Origin: Candidatus Altarchaeales archaeon
Lineage (GTDB): Archaea > Altiarchaeota > Altiarchaeia > IMC4 > QMZM01
Length of the DNA stretch: 59,420 nt
Reading direction: 5' to 3'
Assembly: GCA_023252215.1 (NCBI GenBank)
Contig: JAHEXG010000004.1
Span: forward strand, 1-59,420
Of this stretch, positions 9,373 to 19,837 are shown piece after piece. Below the pieces are notes generated by a model. It had not been told where the DNA came from and did no database searches. It saw only the letters and a list, made by a program, of their open reading frames with translations. Within the stretch, counting starts at the first letter, position 1; every line of letters begins with the position of its first letter. The position numbers and the translations under genes were made by a program.

Positions 9373-10659
9373 TTAATTCATTGCCTCTTCAAGCCACGCC
9401 TTCCCTTCGTCAACGATCTTCTCTAAGGCGTTCTTGTCCCTTCCCTCGGCAGTGATCCGCATGTAAGGCTCAGTCCCTGACGGCCTTATCAATATCCATC
9501 CTTCGGGCTTTGTGATACGTATCCCGTCTGTGTAGTCGACGTTCTTCTGGCCTTTTAGTTTCTTTTTCAGTTTTTCCATTGCCTTCTTTTTGTCCACTTC
9601 TTTGCATGGGATCTTCAGCCTTTCGGTGGGGTATTCTTTTATCTCTTTGAGCCGTTCGTAGAACACGCCTTCTGCGAGCATCTTTGCAACGTATGCGGCA
9701 GTCAGCGGCCCGTCGGGGAAGAGGTGCACTTCCGGGAATATGTATGAGCCGGATGGTTCTCCGCCGAAATCCGCATTCTCGCGGACGATCGCGTTTGCAA
9801 CTGCTACGTCTCCTACGGCTGTGCGTATGACTTTTTTGCATACGTCCTCTATTCGCATGGACGCATCGACCGTGGTCACGACCTTTTTCTTCCCATAAGC
9901 TAGCACTGAAAGGAATGAGTCCCAGTCTATGAGCTTGCCTTTTTTGTTGATCGCAGCAGACCTGTCTGCGTCTCCGTCGTGGACTATGCCGACTTCTGCG
10001 CCTGATTCCTTTACCATCTTGCATACGCTTACGAGGTTTTCGGCTCGGGGTTCCAGGTCGTGCGGGAATTCTCCGTCGATGTTCGTATTGACTGTGATGA
10101 CCTCGCAGCCCATCCTTTCAAGGAGCTTTGGAGTGACGACAGACCCTGCGCCGCCTGCGCAGTCGATGAATACCTTTACTTTGCGTTTGACCTTTCCCGC
10201 CTTCTTCAGTACGAGGTCTATGTATTTGTCGACGTACGCTTCTTCTGTGAGTTTTCCGTAGGGCTTTTCTTTTAGGAATTTTTTTGAATAGAACAGTTTC
10301 TCCAGGTCTTCTTCCTGCTTGGCAGAGTACGAGCCTTTCGGACCCAAAAGCTTGAAGCCGTTGTATTCCGGGGGGTTGTGGGATGCTGTGATCATCACGC
10401 CCGTGCCGTGTTCCATGGCCGCTATTCCCACGACAGGCGTCGGAACGATGCCGAGCAGCACGACGTCTTTGCCCACTGAAAGTATCCCCGAAGTCAGCGC
10501 ATATTCCAGGCGCGGCCCGGACTTGCGCGTGTCCCTGCCTACTGCTATCGTTTTGTCCTTTGAATATGTTCCGATGGCTCTTCCCAGGTCGTATGCGTAA
10601 TCGTTGGTCAATTCGTCCGATTTTTTGCGGATGCCTGACGTTCCGAACAGTTTTTCCAT
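9373..10659 (-). CDS. Phosphoglucosamine mutase / phosphomannomutase family
   Basis: MEKLFGTSGIR..., MITASHNPPEYNG, DGDADR, RPSGTEPYMRI motifs. Confidence 0.93.
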   Translation of the reverse strand: MEKLFGTSGIRKKSDELTNDYAYDLGRAIGTYSKDKTIAVGRDTRKSGPRLEYALTSGILSVGKDVVLLGIVPTPVVGIAAMEHGTGVMITASHNPPEYNGFKLLGPKGSYSAKQEEDLEKLFYSKKFLKEKPYGKLTEEAYVDKYIDLVLKKAGKVKRKVKVFIDCAGGAGSVVTPKLLERMGCEVITVNTNIDGEFPHDLEPRAENLVSVCKMVKESGAEVGIVHDGDADRSAAINKKGKLIDWDSFLSVLAYGKKKVVTTVDASMRIEDVCKKVIRTAVGDVAVANAIVRENADFGGEPSGSYIFPEVHLFPDGPLTAAYVAKMLAEGVFYERLKEIKEYPTERLKIPCKEVDKKKAMEKLKKKLKGQKNVDYTDGIRITKPEGWILIRPSGTEPYMRITAEGRDKNALEKIVDEGKAWLEEAMN

Positions 10660-10780
10660 TCTCGGGTTATTTTTTTTTGTTTTTCGCTGCGAAAAAGGGA
10701 TCAAATAGTGCTGAAACTTTATTTGCCGGCAGGTCTGATTATCGGTCCCGCAGCCTGACGGCATTTTAGCAGAACGAGAT

Positions 10781-11410
10781 TCAGTGCATCGCCTTTGACT
10801 TTCTCAAAGCCACTACGTATGCGTCTCCTGTAGCATATACGAGTATCAGCAGCGCAGATGCCATGACTGGACGGATAGCGGGCAGTAATTCGTCGAATTC
10901 CACGAAGACGCGGTACAGGAAATAGACGAGCGGCAGATATATCAGTAGCAGAGCTATGCCCTTTACTTTCTGGCTGTTGTACACCTGCCCGATGCCGGGC
11001 AGAAAAAAGCTAAGCCAAGCCGCAATACCCGGCCTATCACTTGGCGCCTTCTTGAGATTGGCGGCAGGCCGATGTCTTTTTTCAACCATTTCATCTAGGC
11101 CTTCGTTGTATTTTTCCCGCCTGAAGGAAAAGAATTTTTCGTAGGCCTTCTCGTGAATGAATGTCTTAGGCTCGCCAGTATACCCGCAGTCTATGCAGTA
11201 ATATACGCCGGTCTTGGACGCATTCCCGCCTCCGGGCGGATCGGATAGGTCCAGTCCTCCGCAGTTGGGGCATGCGTGGACCTTTCCTTTTTTCTTTAGA
11301 AGCGTAGAAGCCATTGATCTGTCGTCATCGGATAGGGATGTTTCCAGTTTGTGCTGGGCATGTCTCCTGCCGTGTTTCGGAGTATTTTCCTCCGTGCGTT
11401 TGGAAGTCAT
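10781..11410 (-). CDS. Zinc-ribbon membrane protein
   Basis: CPNCGGLDL...YYCIDCGY plus hydrophobic C-terminal segments (AAWLSFFLPGIGQVYNSQKVKGIALLLIYLPLVYF). Confidence 0.65.
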   Translation of the reverse strand: MTSKRTEENTPKHGRRHAQHKLETSLSDDDRSMASTLLKKKGKVHACPNCGGLDLSDPPGGGNASKTGVYYCIDCGYTGEPKTFIHEKAYEKFFSFRREKYNEGLDEMVEKRHRPAANLKKAPSDRPGIAAWLSFFLPGIGQVYNSQKVKGIALLLIYLPLVYFLYRVFVEFDELLPAIRPVMASALLILVYATGDAYVVALRKSKAMH

Positions 11411-11447
11411 TTTAACAGATAATATTGTTAGATAATGACACATATGA

Positions 11448-12398
11448 CTATTTATTCTTTAAAAGCATGATTCTTGCCAGCAGAGCCTCAAGCTGTATTC
11501 TTTCGTTCGCGCCCTCCACAAGTGTGAAGTTTGCCTCGCCTACGAGGTCTATTATTTTCACCTTTGTCTCGTCAGGAACATTTGGAAGGTTCATCACCTC
11601 CCGGTTCATCTGGAGCAGTATGTCTTCACCGGACATGCCGTAGGAGGTCATCAGGCGGTCCACAAGGTTTCTTGCGTCAAGGAATTTAGCGCACAAAGCC
11701 ATCTCTATTACGCTCTGTATGTCCTTGGGACGGGCAGCAGACGACGTAGAATATACGTTCTTCTCATCCACTTTTCCAAGGGTCGCAGCAGACTGCAAAA
11801 TATTGACCGCATGCCTTACGTCGCCTTCGGCGATATAAGCCACTGCATCAAGGCCGGCATCGTCAAATTCTACTTTCTCATGCTCAAGTATATGCTTCAA
11901 CCGCTTCTTAATCGTCTCGCGGGAAAGCCTCTTAAAGCGGAAAACAGAGCAACGGGACTGGATAGGCTCGATTATCTTCGATGAATAATTGCATGAGAGT
12001 ATAAAGCGGCAGGTCTGCGTGTAGCTCTCCATGGTCCGGCGCAGGGCGTTCTGTGCGTCGTTCGTAAGGGCGTCCGCTTCATCCAAAAAGATTATCTTGA
12101 ATTCCCCGTTTATGGGGCGGGTCCTGGCAAAGTCCCGGATCTTCGTCCTCACGACGTCTATTCCCCGCTCGTCGGATGCGTTCATCTCCATGAAATCATG
12201 GGACAGATCGCCTGCGAAAAGCTCTCTTGCAAGGCATAACGTAGCAGTGGTTTTCCCGCTGCCGGCAGGTCCTGCGAACAGTAGATGCGGCATGGAGCGG
12301 GCTTTAACGTATGCTTCGAGTCGATCGATGATCGCTTCCTGACCGACCATGTCCTTAAGCTTCACAGGCCGGTATTTCTCTGTCCAGGGTAGTTCCAT
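11448..12398 (-). CDS. rfcS: Replication factor C small subunit
   Basis: MELPWTEKYRPVKLKDMVGQE, GPAGSGKTT, FLDEADALTNDAQNALRRTME, SRC motif. Confidence 0.96.
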   Translation of the reverse strand: MELPWTEKYRPVKLKDMVGQEAIIDRLEAYVKARSMPHLLFAGPAGSGKTTATLCLARELFAGDLSHDFMEMNASDERGIDVVRTKIRDFARTRPINGEFKIIFLDEADALTNDAQNALRRTMESYTQTCRFILSCNYSSKIIEPIQSRCSVFRFKRLSRETIKKRLKHILEHEKVEFDDAGLDAVAYIAEGDVRHAVNILQSAATLGKVDEKNVYSTSSAARPKDIQSVIEMALCAKFLDARNLVDRLMTSYGMSGEDILLQMNREVMNLPNVPDETKVKIIDLVGEANFTLVEGANERIQLEALLARIMLLKNK

Positions 12399-12486
12399 TA
12401 TGTTAGAAAATTGGAAGGCTTCAATAAAAACCAAATTTAATCCTCTACGTTTTAATTATAGTCATCTAAGGTTTTTTGTTTGGGAA

Positions 12487-15400
12487 ATGGCTCAGCTTAA
12501 TCTGCGGGAAATAGAAAAAGAGGTAAAGGATTACTGGACTGAGAAGGATATCTATAACGCAGTAATTGAGTCCCGCAGGGGGGGAAAGAAGTTCTATTTC
12601 TGCCAGGGCCCGCCCTTCACAAGCGGACAAGCACACGTAGGCCACGCCTGGAATACGACAATAAAAGATTGGGTAATCCGTTATCAAACAATGCAGGGCT
12701 GCGACGTCTTTCGCCGCGCTGGCTGGGACATGCACGGTCTCCCGATCGAAGTCAAGGTCGAGGAGACGGTTCTGAAGACCAGGTCGAAGAAGGACATCGA
12801 AGAATACGGCGTCGGGAATTTCATATCAGAGTGTAAAAAATTCGCCATACGGAACATGAACAGCATGACCGTCCAACTGAGCAGGCTGGGCGCATGGTTG
12901 GACTGGGATGATCCTTACATGACTCTTGACAGAAAATACATGGAGAGCGTTTGGTATGGCATAAAGAAGGCGAATGACAAGGGCCTGCTCTACGAGGATA
13001 AACAGGTCATCCACTGGTGTCCGAGATGCGAGACTGCCGTTGCCGGATACGAGGTAAAGGATGAATACAAGGAAGTTACGGATCATTCCATCTATGTCAA
13101 GGCCAAGGTAAAAGGCAAAGACAACGAATATGTGTTGGTCTGGACTACGACTCCTTGGACTCTTCCTGCGAACGTGGCCATCGCTGTGAATCCCGGATAC
13201 CAGTATGTAAAGGTTAGCTACAAAGGAGAATCGTTGTTATTGGTCAAGGATAGGCTTACTGCGGTTCTTAAGAAAGATTATAAAATAATAGAGGAATTTC
13301 CGGGAAGCAAGCTCGAAGGCCTGGAATATGCGCCCATCCTGGACATACCCCTGCAGAAGGACATAACACACAAGGTCGTTCTCGCGCCAGAAGCAGTTAC
13401 CCTTGAAGACGGAACAGGTTGCGTGCACATCGCCCCGGGCCACGGGGAAGAAGACGCTAAGATAGGGAAAAAGTACGGACTCGTTTCTCCTTCGCCCGTA
13501 GACGAGACAGGGAAGCTTACCGTTGAGCCCTATACGGGAACGTATATCCGTGATGCCAACGGCATAATCATAAAGGACTTGGAGAAAACAGGAAAGCTCC
13601 TGCGCGAAGAAACTATCTCGCACCGCTACCCGCACTGTTGGAGATGCAAGACGCCGCTCATAATGAGGTCTACCAAGCAGTGGTTCCTCTCTGTTTCCAA
13701 GATACGCGAACAGCTTCTGGAGAATAACAAGGGAGTGGATTGGGTGCCTGAATGGATCGGTTCCGGCCGATTTGAGAACTGGCTTTCCAATGCAAAGGAC
13801 TGGTGCATTTCCCGGCAGAGGTACTGGAATACGCCTCTCCCGGTATGGACCTGCGAATGCGGGAATATCGAGGTCATAGGCTCTGTAAAGGAACTGGCCG
13901 AAAAGTCCGCCCATGAGTTGGATACGGACTCGTTAGACCTTCACAGGCCCTACATAGATATGGTGCACCTCAAATGCAAGTGCGGAAAAGAGATGCACAG
14001 GGTAAAAGACGTACTCGACGTATGGATAGATTCGGGCTCCGCCTCGTGGGCTAACCTGGGTTTCCCGCATGATAAGGCCCAATTTGGGCGTTTGTTTCCC
14101 ATGGATTTCATAACCGAGGGAAGCGACCAGACTAGGGGATGGTTCTATTCTCTGTTGGTGATGTCCACGATAACATTCGACAAAGCGCCCTACAAGAGGG
14201 TCCTGTATCACGGTTTCTCGCTCGACGCCGAGGGAAAGAAGATGAGCAAGTCCCTGGGCAATACCGTAGACCCGATGGAAGTCATGGACAAACACGGAGC
14301 GGACGTATTCAGGTTCTATGTGCTCTCCGCAAACGCTCCATGGGACGACCTGTGCTTCTCATGGGACGGCCTGATAGCAGTAGAACGCAACCTTAACATA
14401 CTATGGAACGTATACTCCTTCGCAGACACCTACATGAAGCTGGACAAATATGATCCAAGCAGGGACTATGTGATGGAGCTTGCAACAGAGGATAAATGGA
14501 TACTCTCCAGGTACAACACCCTGGTAAAAGACGTATCGTCCGCAGCCGAGAAACTTTATCCGCACGAGTACTGCAGGCCCATAAACGAATACGTGCTTGA
14601 ATTGTCCCGCTGGTATGTCAAACTCATCAGAGACCGGGTCTGGATGGAAGGCGAAGACCCAAGAAAGATGTCAGTGCACTATACGATGCACACCGTCCTG
14701 ACGGGTCTCTCGCTCCTGCTGGCGCCTGTGACGCCTCATTACTCAGAATACATGTACCGCAAGTTGACAGGCGAAAGAAGCGTCCACATGCAGAAATGGC
14801 CCGTGGCGGATGAATCCGTGATAGATGCGGCCTTGGAGAAGAACATGGCGGTTGCGCAGCAGATAGTGGAATGCGTGAATGCCGCAAGACAGACCGCAGG
14901 AATAAAGCTGCGCTGGCCGATATCTAGGATTATGATAGCCCTGAAAGAAGACTATGACATGAAGCCCTACGAAGCGATAATACTCAAGTCCTGCAACGCA
15001 AAATCCCTGGAGTTGAAAGACGTGAAAGCAGGGATAGCGGTGAAACCCAATCTTACAACTGTGGGCCCAAAGTACAAGAAGGATGCCGGAAAGATAATGC
15101 AGCACCTCAAAACAGTTGATGCCGCCAAGGTCAAAGAACAAGTAGACAAAACGGGCAGTTACAAGATAGACGCTATCGTCTTGGAAGCATCCGACCTATT
15201 ATTCGAGTCAAAGATGCCCGAAGACCTCGTCGCCCAGGAATTCTCAGGCGGCATGGTCTACATAGACTCCAAGATGGACCCGCATCTCATGTCCGAATCC
15301 ATGGCAAGAGAGGCTATTAGAAGGATACAGGCCATGAGAAAGGAAATGAACCTGCAGGAAATGCAGACAGTGAAAACATTCATCGAATGCGACCAGGAAT

Positions 15401-15543
15401 TCGCAAAATACGTCCAAGAGAACAAACAGGCGATCGAAAAGGAAACCAGAAGCAGCGTAAACCTTGAAAAAGCCGCCTGCGCAGGATTTGAGAGGGTCTG
15501 GGACATAGAGGGTAGCGAGATAAAGATAACGGTAGTAAAATAA
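12487..15543 (+). CDS. ileS: Isoleucyl-tRNA synthetase
   Basis: GPPFTSGQAHVGHAWN (HIGH-type), KMSKSLGN (KMSKS), ca. 1018 aa from MAQLNLREIEKE. Confidence 0.96.
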   Translation: MAQLNLREIEKEVKDYWTEKDIYNAVIESRRGGKKFYFCQGPPFTSGQAHVGHAWNTTIKDWVIRYQTMQGCDVFRRAGWDMHGLPIEVKVEETVLKTRSKKDIEEYGVGNFISECKKFAIRNMNSMTVQLSRLGAWLDWDDPYMTLDRKYMESVWYGIKKANDKGLLYEDKQVIHWCPRCETAVAGYEVKDEYKEVTDHSIYVKAKVKGKDNEYVLVWTTTPWTLPANVAIAVNPGYQYVKVSYKGESLLLVKDRLTAVLKKDYKIIEEFPGSKLEGLEYAPILDIPLQKDITHKVVLAPEAVTLEDGTGCVHIAPGHGEEDAKIGKKYGLVSPSPVDETGKLTVEPYTGTYIRDANGIIIKDLEKTGKLLREETISHRYPHCWRCKTPLIMRSTKQWFLSVSKIREQLLENNKGVDWVPEWIGSGRFENWLSNAKDWCISRQRYWNTPLPVWTCECGNIEVIGSVKELAEKSAHELDTDSLDLHRPYIDMVHLKCKCGKEMHRVKDVLDVWIDSGSASWANLGFPHDKAQFGRLFPMDFITEGSDQTRGWFYSLLVMSTITFDKAPYKRVLYHGFSLDAEGKKMSKSLGNTVDPMEVMDKHGADVFRFYVLSANAPWDDLCFSWDGLIAVERNLNILWNVYSFADTYMKLDKYDPSRDYVMELATEDKWILSRYNTLVKDVSSAAEKLYPHEYCRPINEYVLELSRWYVKLIRDRVWMEGEDPRKMSVHYTMHTVLTGLSLLLAPVTPHYSEYMYRKLTGERSVHMQKWPVADESVIDAALEKNMAVAQQIVECVNAARQTAGIKLRWPISRIMIALKEDYDMKPYEAIILKSCNAKSLELKDVKAGIAVKPNLTTVGPKYKKDAGKIMQHLKTVDAAKVKEQVDKTGSYKIDAIVLEASDLLFESKMPEDLVAQEFSGGMVYIDSKMDPHLMSESMAREAIRRIQAMRKEMNLQEMQTVKTFIECDQEFAKYVQENKQAIEKETRSSVNLEKAACAGFERVWDIEGSEIKITVVK

Positions 15544-15618
15544 TAGACCCATATTTTAAGCGTGAAATTCTATTAATAATACTCTTATCTTAGATTATTC
15601 TATTTATTTTTTGGAAAG

Positions 15619-15903
15619 ATGAAAGGATCAAAAGGTTATAGGCGGAAGAGCAGGGGGATAAGGGTCGCACCGAGGGACAGGGGCAAAGTCCATATTAAGA
15701 GGTATATGAAGGACTTTTCCGAGTCTGACCGGGTATCGATAGACATCGATGCTGCCTTCCAGAACATACCCCATCCAAGGTTCCAGGGTAGAAGCGGCCG
15801 GGTAGTCGGAAAACAGGGCAGAGCCTATTTTGTCCAAATATTTGACGGGAGTATGGAGAAAAAGCTCCTTGTCAATCCAGAACATCTAGTGTCCCTGAAA
15901 TAA
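15619..15903 (+). CDS. rpl21e: Ribosomal protein L21e
   Basis: MKGSKGYRRKSRGIRVAPRDRGKVHIKRYM...HPRFQGRSGRVVGKQGRAY. Confidence 0.96.
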   Translation: MKGSKGYRRKSRGIRVAPRDRGKVHIKRYMKDFSESDRVSIDIDAAFQNIPHPRFQGRSGRVVGKQGRAYFVQIFDGSMEKKLLVNPEHLVSLK

Positions 15904-15929
15904 GGGATTTTTTCTGTAGGTGATAAAAC

Positions 15930-16274
15930 ATGAATGTTATTGCTGAAAAAAACGTTACTCTTGCAGAGGTCAAAAATATCCTCAAAGACAAGAAAAAGGA
16001 ATACGAAGACGCCGGAAAAGAGCTGTTCTACGAGCAGAAGAGGGCATATGACCATGCGACCAAGGCCGCGAAGCTGAGCATGAAGGATGCTAAAAAACTG
16101 GTGGAGGAAGTAAAAGCCGTAGGCCTTTCGCTTTCCGAAGACCAGATAATAAAGATAGTAGACCTCTTACCTGAGACTGTTGACGACGTAAGGGCCATCT
16201 TCGCAAAAGAGAGGTTCAAGTACACAGAAGAAGACATCACAAAGATACTGGATGTCGTGGCTCATTACAGATAA
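15930..16274 (+). CDS. rpoF: DNA-directed RNA polymerase subunit F (Rpb4-like)
   Basis: 114 aa Rpb4-like C-terminus (VDLLPETVDDVRAIFAKERFKYTEEDITKILDVV) in the rpl21e-rpoF-DUF655 order. Confidence 0.92.
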   Translation: MNVIAEKNVTLAEVKNILKDKKKEYEDAGKELFYEQKRAYDHATKAAKLSMKDAKKLVEEVKAVGLSLSEDQIIKIVDLLPETVDDVRAIFAKERFKYTEEDITKILDVVAHYR

Positions 16275-16300
16275 TTCTGTATAAAAGGGGGTTAGGTAAA

Positions 16301-16873
16301 ATGAGAAAAGACGAATACGTCCGCATTCTGGATTATCTGCCGAGAGGCAAGTCCGATGTCCCGCCGCATAAGCGCAAACCCATAGCCCAGGCAGTCGGGG
16401 AAAAATATTTCTCCCTGCTGGAACTCGTGCCAAGAGAGGGGATGGGATTCGAACAAGGGGAAAGGATATACATCGGAGAAGGCGCCAGGGACCGCGTAGA
16501 CCACATCGAGAGAAGGATAAAATATGAATGGCTCACGCCAACCGCCAAATCCGAGCTTCCCTTCATCCTGGAAAAAGCCATAAAAGACAATGAGGCAGAG
16601 TTCATAGCTTTCTATAACACCGCAGGAACCATAAGCACGAGGCAGCACAAGCTGGAAGTCATGCCCAGGATAGGCAAAAGACACAGAGACGACATCTTAA
16701 AAGAACGGGAGGCTATGCCATTCAAGGATTTTGCCGACATGCAGAACAGGCTGAAAAGCGTCCCGGACCCGGTGAGGATCATCGCCGACAAAATAGTAGA
16801 GGAACTACAAGGCCAAAGCAAATACTACCTATTCGTCACCTTGACAAAGGACATGAAGGACGAAAGATACTGA
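16301..16873 (+). CDS. DUF655 family protein (putative RNA-binding)
   Basis: YVRILDYLPRGKSD...PIAQAVGEKYFSLLELVPREG; syntenic with rpoF. Confidence 0.9.
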   Translation: MRKDEYVRILDYLPRGKSDVPPHKRKPIAQAVGEKYFSLLELVPREGMGFEQGERIYIGEGARDRVDHIERRIKYEWLTPTAKSELPFILEKAIKDNEAEFIAFYNTAGTISTRQHKLEVMPRIGKRHRDDILKEREAMPFKDFADMQNRLKSVPDPVRIIADKIVEELQGQSKYYLFVTLTKDMKDERY

Positions 16874-17020
16874 CACATCAGATAGAATCCGGGCCTGATT
16901 CCTTTTTTCCCAAACCTTTTTACTGCGTTTTTCTCAAAACTACGCCTTCCAATCCACGGATTTCCTGATTTATCTACCTCTGAGCTGAAATTTTTATATC
17001 CTTTATAAACACCATCCAAT

Positions 17021-17512
17021 ATGTCCATCCCGATCTGCGCCATATGCGCCAAAACAGGAGTCCTATGCAACGCCTGCGAATCAAAGCTTGCCAAAGGACA
17101 GATAACTGCGATGGACGTAGAAGTGGCAAAGATATTCTACGAATCGGAGATGGAAGGAACAGGCTTTGAAAGAGCCCTGGATACGGGGGAATATATCATA
17201 ATCCTCGCCAAGAAAGAGAACATCGGAAAAATAATAGGCAAAGGCGGAGACAACATACGCATGATATCAAAGAAGCTCGGAAAGAAAGTCCGCGCAATAG
17301 GGACAGAAAGCCTCCAGGACACCATACGAGACTTCGTTGCCCCAGCCCAGATAAGCTCCGTAAACAAAGTCTACCGCCCGGACGGAACCAAGGTAACCCG
17401 CATACGCATAAACAAAGGCGACAAAAAGAGGCTGAGGATGGACATAAAAGAAATAGAACGACTCGTTTCCTCGCTCACCACAGACAAAATAGAAATATCA
17501 TTCGACGAATGA
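17021..17512 (+). CDS. KH-domain protein, NusA-like
   Basis: CAICAKTGVLCNACESKL zinc-like motif plus KH motifs NIGKIIGKGGDNIRMISKKLGKKVRAIG. Confidence 0.8.
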   Translation: MSIPICAICAKTGVLCNACESKLAKGQITAMDVEVAKIFYESEMEGTGFERALDTGEYIIILAKKENIGKIIGKGGDNIRMISKKLGKKVRAIGTESLQDTIRDFVAPAQISSVNKVYRPDGTKVTRIRINKGDKKRLRMDIKEIERLVSSLTTDKIEISFDE

Positions 17513-17522
17513 ATCCTTTAGG

Positions 17523-18257
17523 ATGGACTACATCAAGGACCTGATAAAAAAACAGGGAAAAGCCCATTTCACGCTGATAGACCCGGAAAACCAGCCGCCC
17601 GAGGAAGCCGGAAAATGCGCCAGGACATGCCAAGACTACGGCAGCAGCGCAGTGATGATAGGCGGCTCGACCGTAAAAGACGGAAAACTCGTATACAAGA
17701 CTGTCGAATCGATAAAGAAACAAACAAACCTCCCAACCATCCTTTTCCCCAATTCAGCGCAGGCGATCTCCGAAAACGCAGACTACATCTTCTACATGAT
17801 GCTCATGAACTCCACAGACCGCCGCTTCCTACTCGGAGAACAGATTAAAGCCGCGCCCAGCATAAAAAAATGGGGCATAAAACCCATATCCATGGGCTAC
17901 ATAATCGTGAGCATGAGCAAATATCCCACAACAGTCGAGAAGGCGGCAAGCCTGGACCGGATCACAGAAACAGACCTGGAAAAGGCAGTATCATACGCCC
18001 TTACCGCAGAATACCTCAACCTCCAATGCATCTACCTGGAAGCAGGCTCAGGCGCAGAAAAACCGGTTCCCAATGAGATGATAAAAGCAGTCAGAAAAGA
18101 AACAAACATACCGATCATAGTCGGCGGCGGGATAAGGGATGGAAAAACCGCAAAAGAAAAAACAGACGCCGGAGCAGACATCATAGTCAACGGATCGATC
18201 TGCGAAGAAGACTGCGGGAAAATCCGGGGGATCATAGGATCCATAAAAAATATTTGA
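17523..18257 (+). CDS. Geranylgeranylglyceryl phosphate synthase family protein
   Basis: HFTLIDPENQPPEEAGK, YLEAGSGAEKPVP, PIIVGGGIRDGKTAKEKTDAGADIIVNGS. Confidence 0.94.
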   Translation: MDYIKDLIKKQGKAHFTLIDPENQPPEEAGKCARTCQDYGSSAVMIGGSTVKDGKLVYKTVESIKKQTNLPTILFPNSAQAISENADYIFYMMLMNSTDRRFLLGEQIKAAPSIKKWGIKPISMGYIIVSMSKYPTTVEKAASLDRITETDLEKAVSYALTAEYLNLQCIYLEAGSGAEKPVPNEMIKAVRKETNIPIIVGGGIRDGKTAKEKTDAGADIIVNGSICEEDCGKIRGIIGSIKNI

Positions 18258-18306
18258 GCCATGGTGGCGACATATAAACTGTTATGCTGCGACTGTATAT
18301 AGGGCC

Positions 18307-18317
18307 TTTATATACTT
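18307..18317 (+). promoter_or_regulatory. Candidate TATA box of the histone gene
   Basis: ctttatatact about 45 nt upstream of the ATG. Confidence 0.45.
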
Positions 18318-18360
18318 CAAACGTAATAATTTTAACCCAACGATTTTTAGGTGTTTTACA

Positions 18361-18564
18361 ATGACAGGATTACCTCTAGCTACGGTCGAGCGGATAATGA
18401 GAACCGCCGGCGCCGACAGGATTTCTAACGATGCGGTAAAATCTGCCGCAGACAGGGCGGAAGAACTAATCAACACTTTGACAAAAGAAGCAGTCGTATT
18501 ATCCAAACATGCGGGTAGAAAGACCGTGACTTCCGAAGACATAGAGCTTGCATCCAAAAGATGA
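18361..18564 (+). CDS. Archaeal histone
   Basis: 67 aa LPLATVERIMRTAGADRISNDAVKSAADRAEELINTLTKEAVVLSKHAGRKTVTSEDIELASKR. Confidence 0.97.
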   Translation: MTGLPLATVERIMRTAGADRISNDAVKSAADRAEELINTLTKEAVVLSKHAGRKTVTSEDIELASKR

Positions 18565-18947
18565 ACGTTCTAAAGTTCAAGAAGGGATACAAGAACTGGG
18601 AGACGACATACGAAGCGGAGCTCGACTACGAGTACTCCGCAAGTTTCGAGAAAAAGATCACCTCCCTCATACTCTACCGCCCGGATATGGGCCGCCGCGT
18701 ATCCATACCCTGGCAGGCGTTCGAGCAATTCACGCAGCCCGGAACAAACGGCGCATACGCCGACTCCGCAGGCCTGAAGATAAGATACGCAGACGGGGGG
18801 CTGATGGTATCTAACGGCCAGAATTTCTCGGTAAATATACAGCCGGATCAGGCCGCTGCGATAAAACGCGCGGCAAGGAACATCTCACAAAACGTTTCCT
18901 GCTCTGTGGAGAACATACTAAGAGAATACAGCAGCCACGTTGTTTAG
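18561..18947 (+). CDS. Conserved-looking hypothetical protein, overlaps histone stop (ATGA)
   Basis: 128 aa ORF with a 4-nt overlap with the histone gene. Confidence 0.7.
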   Translation: MNVLKFKKGYKNWETTYEAELDYEYSASFEKKITSLILYRPDMGRRVSIPWQAFEQFTQPGTNGAYADSAGLKIRYADGGLMVSNGQNFSVNIQPDQAAAIKRAARNISQNVSCSVENILREYSSHVV

Positions 18948-19028
18948 ACGATACAATAACTGCCGGAAGCGCCTATCTTCTTATTGAAAGGACCGGGTTT
19001 TTTATTCACGCACATACAAGTAATTACC

Positions 19029-19796
19029 ATGCAGGACGTAGAAGTAAGGATAATAGAAAAACCGGAACTAAAGAACACCGTACTCATAGAAGGGCTCCCC
19101 GGGATAGGCCTGGTCGGAAAACTCGCAGCAGACCACATGCTGGACAAACTAAAAGCCAAGAAGTTCGCAGAGATCTATTCGCCGTTCCTCCCGCCGCAGG
19201 TCTCCATAAAAGAAGACGGAACGGTACAGCTCGTAAACAACGAACTATACTACTGGAAAGGAGAGAAAAACGACATCATCCTACTGCTGGGAGACTTCCA
19301 GGGCATAACACCCGACAGCCAGTACAAACTATCGGAGAAAGCGATCGACGTGGCCATGCAATACGGCCTGAAAAGGATATTCACCCTCGGGGGCCTGGGA
19401 ACCGGGGACATAGTAAGGAACCCGAAAGTATTCGGCGCCGCAACCACGATAAAACAAGTGGAAGAACTCAAAAAATACGGAGTCATATTCAGAGGCGGGG
19501 GGGCAATATTCGGAGCAGCCGGCCTGATAGTGGGCCTGGGGATGCTGAAAGATATTCCTTCCGCATGCCTTATGGGAGAGACCCACGGCCAGATAATAGA
19601 CGCCAAATCGGCCGAAGCAGTATTAAAAGTCCTCACAAGCATCCTGGGAATAGAGATGGACATGACGGAACTCGCAGGAAAAGCCAAGGAGACAGAAGAA
19701 CAAATGGGCAAGATGAGCAAAATGCTCACAGACCAGAAGAAGGCAATGGAGCGCCAGCAGGAATTTTTGGACGAAACGCCGAGCTACATCAGATAA
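19029..19796 (+). CDS. PAC2 family protein (proteasome-assembly chaperone-like)
   Basis: VLIEGLPGIGLVGKLAADHML...GDFQGITPD...TLGGLGTGD; start at MQDVEVRI. Confidence 0.92.
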   Translation: MQDVEVRIIEKPELKNTVLIEGLPGIGLVGKLAADHMLDKLKAKKFAEIYSPFLPPQVSIKEDGTVQLVNNELYYWKGEKNDIILLLGDFQGITPDSQYKLSEKAIDVAMQYGLKRIFTLGGLGTGDIVRNPKVFGAATTIKQVEELKKYGVIFRGGGAIFGAAGLIVGLGMLKDIPSACLMGETHGQIIDAKSAEAVLKVLTSILGIEMDMTELAGKAKETEEQMGKMSKMLTDQKKAMERQQEFLDETPSYIR

Positions 19797-19837
19797 TTAA
19801 AAGAAGGAATAAATAAAGACAGAAAAGAAATAAATTT

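Noticed and set aside
16825-17094. 89-aa - ORF near the DUF655 gene
   Set aside because: Overlaps coding starts and ends on the opposite strand and has no recognisable family
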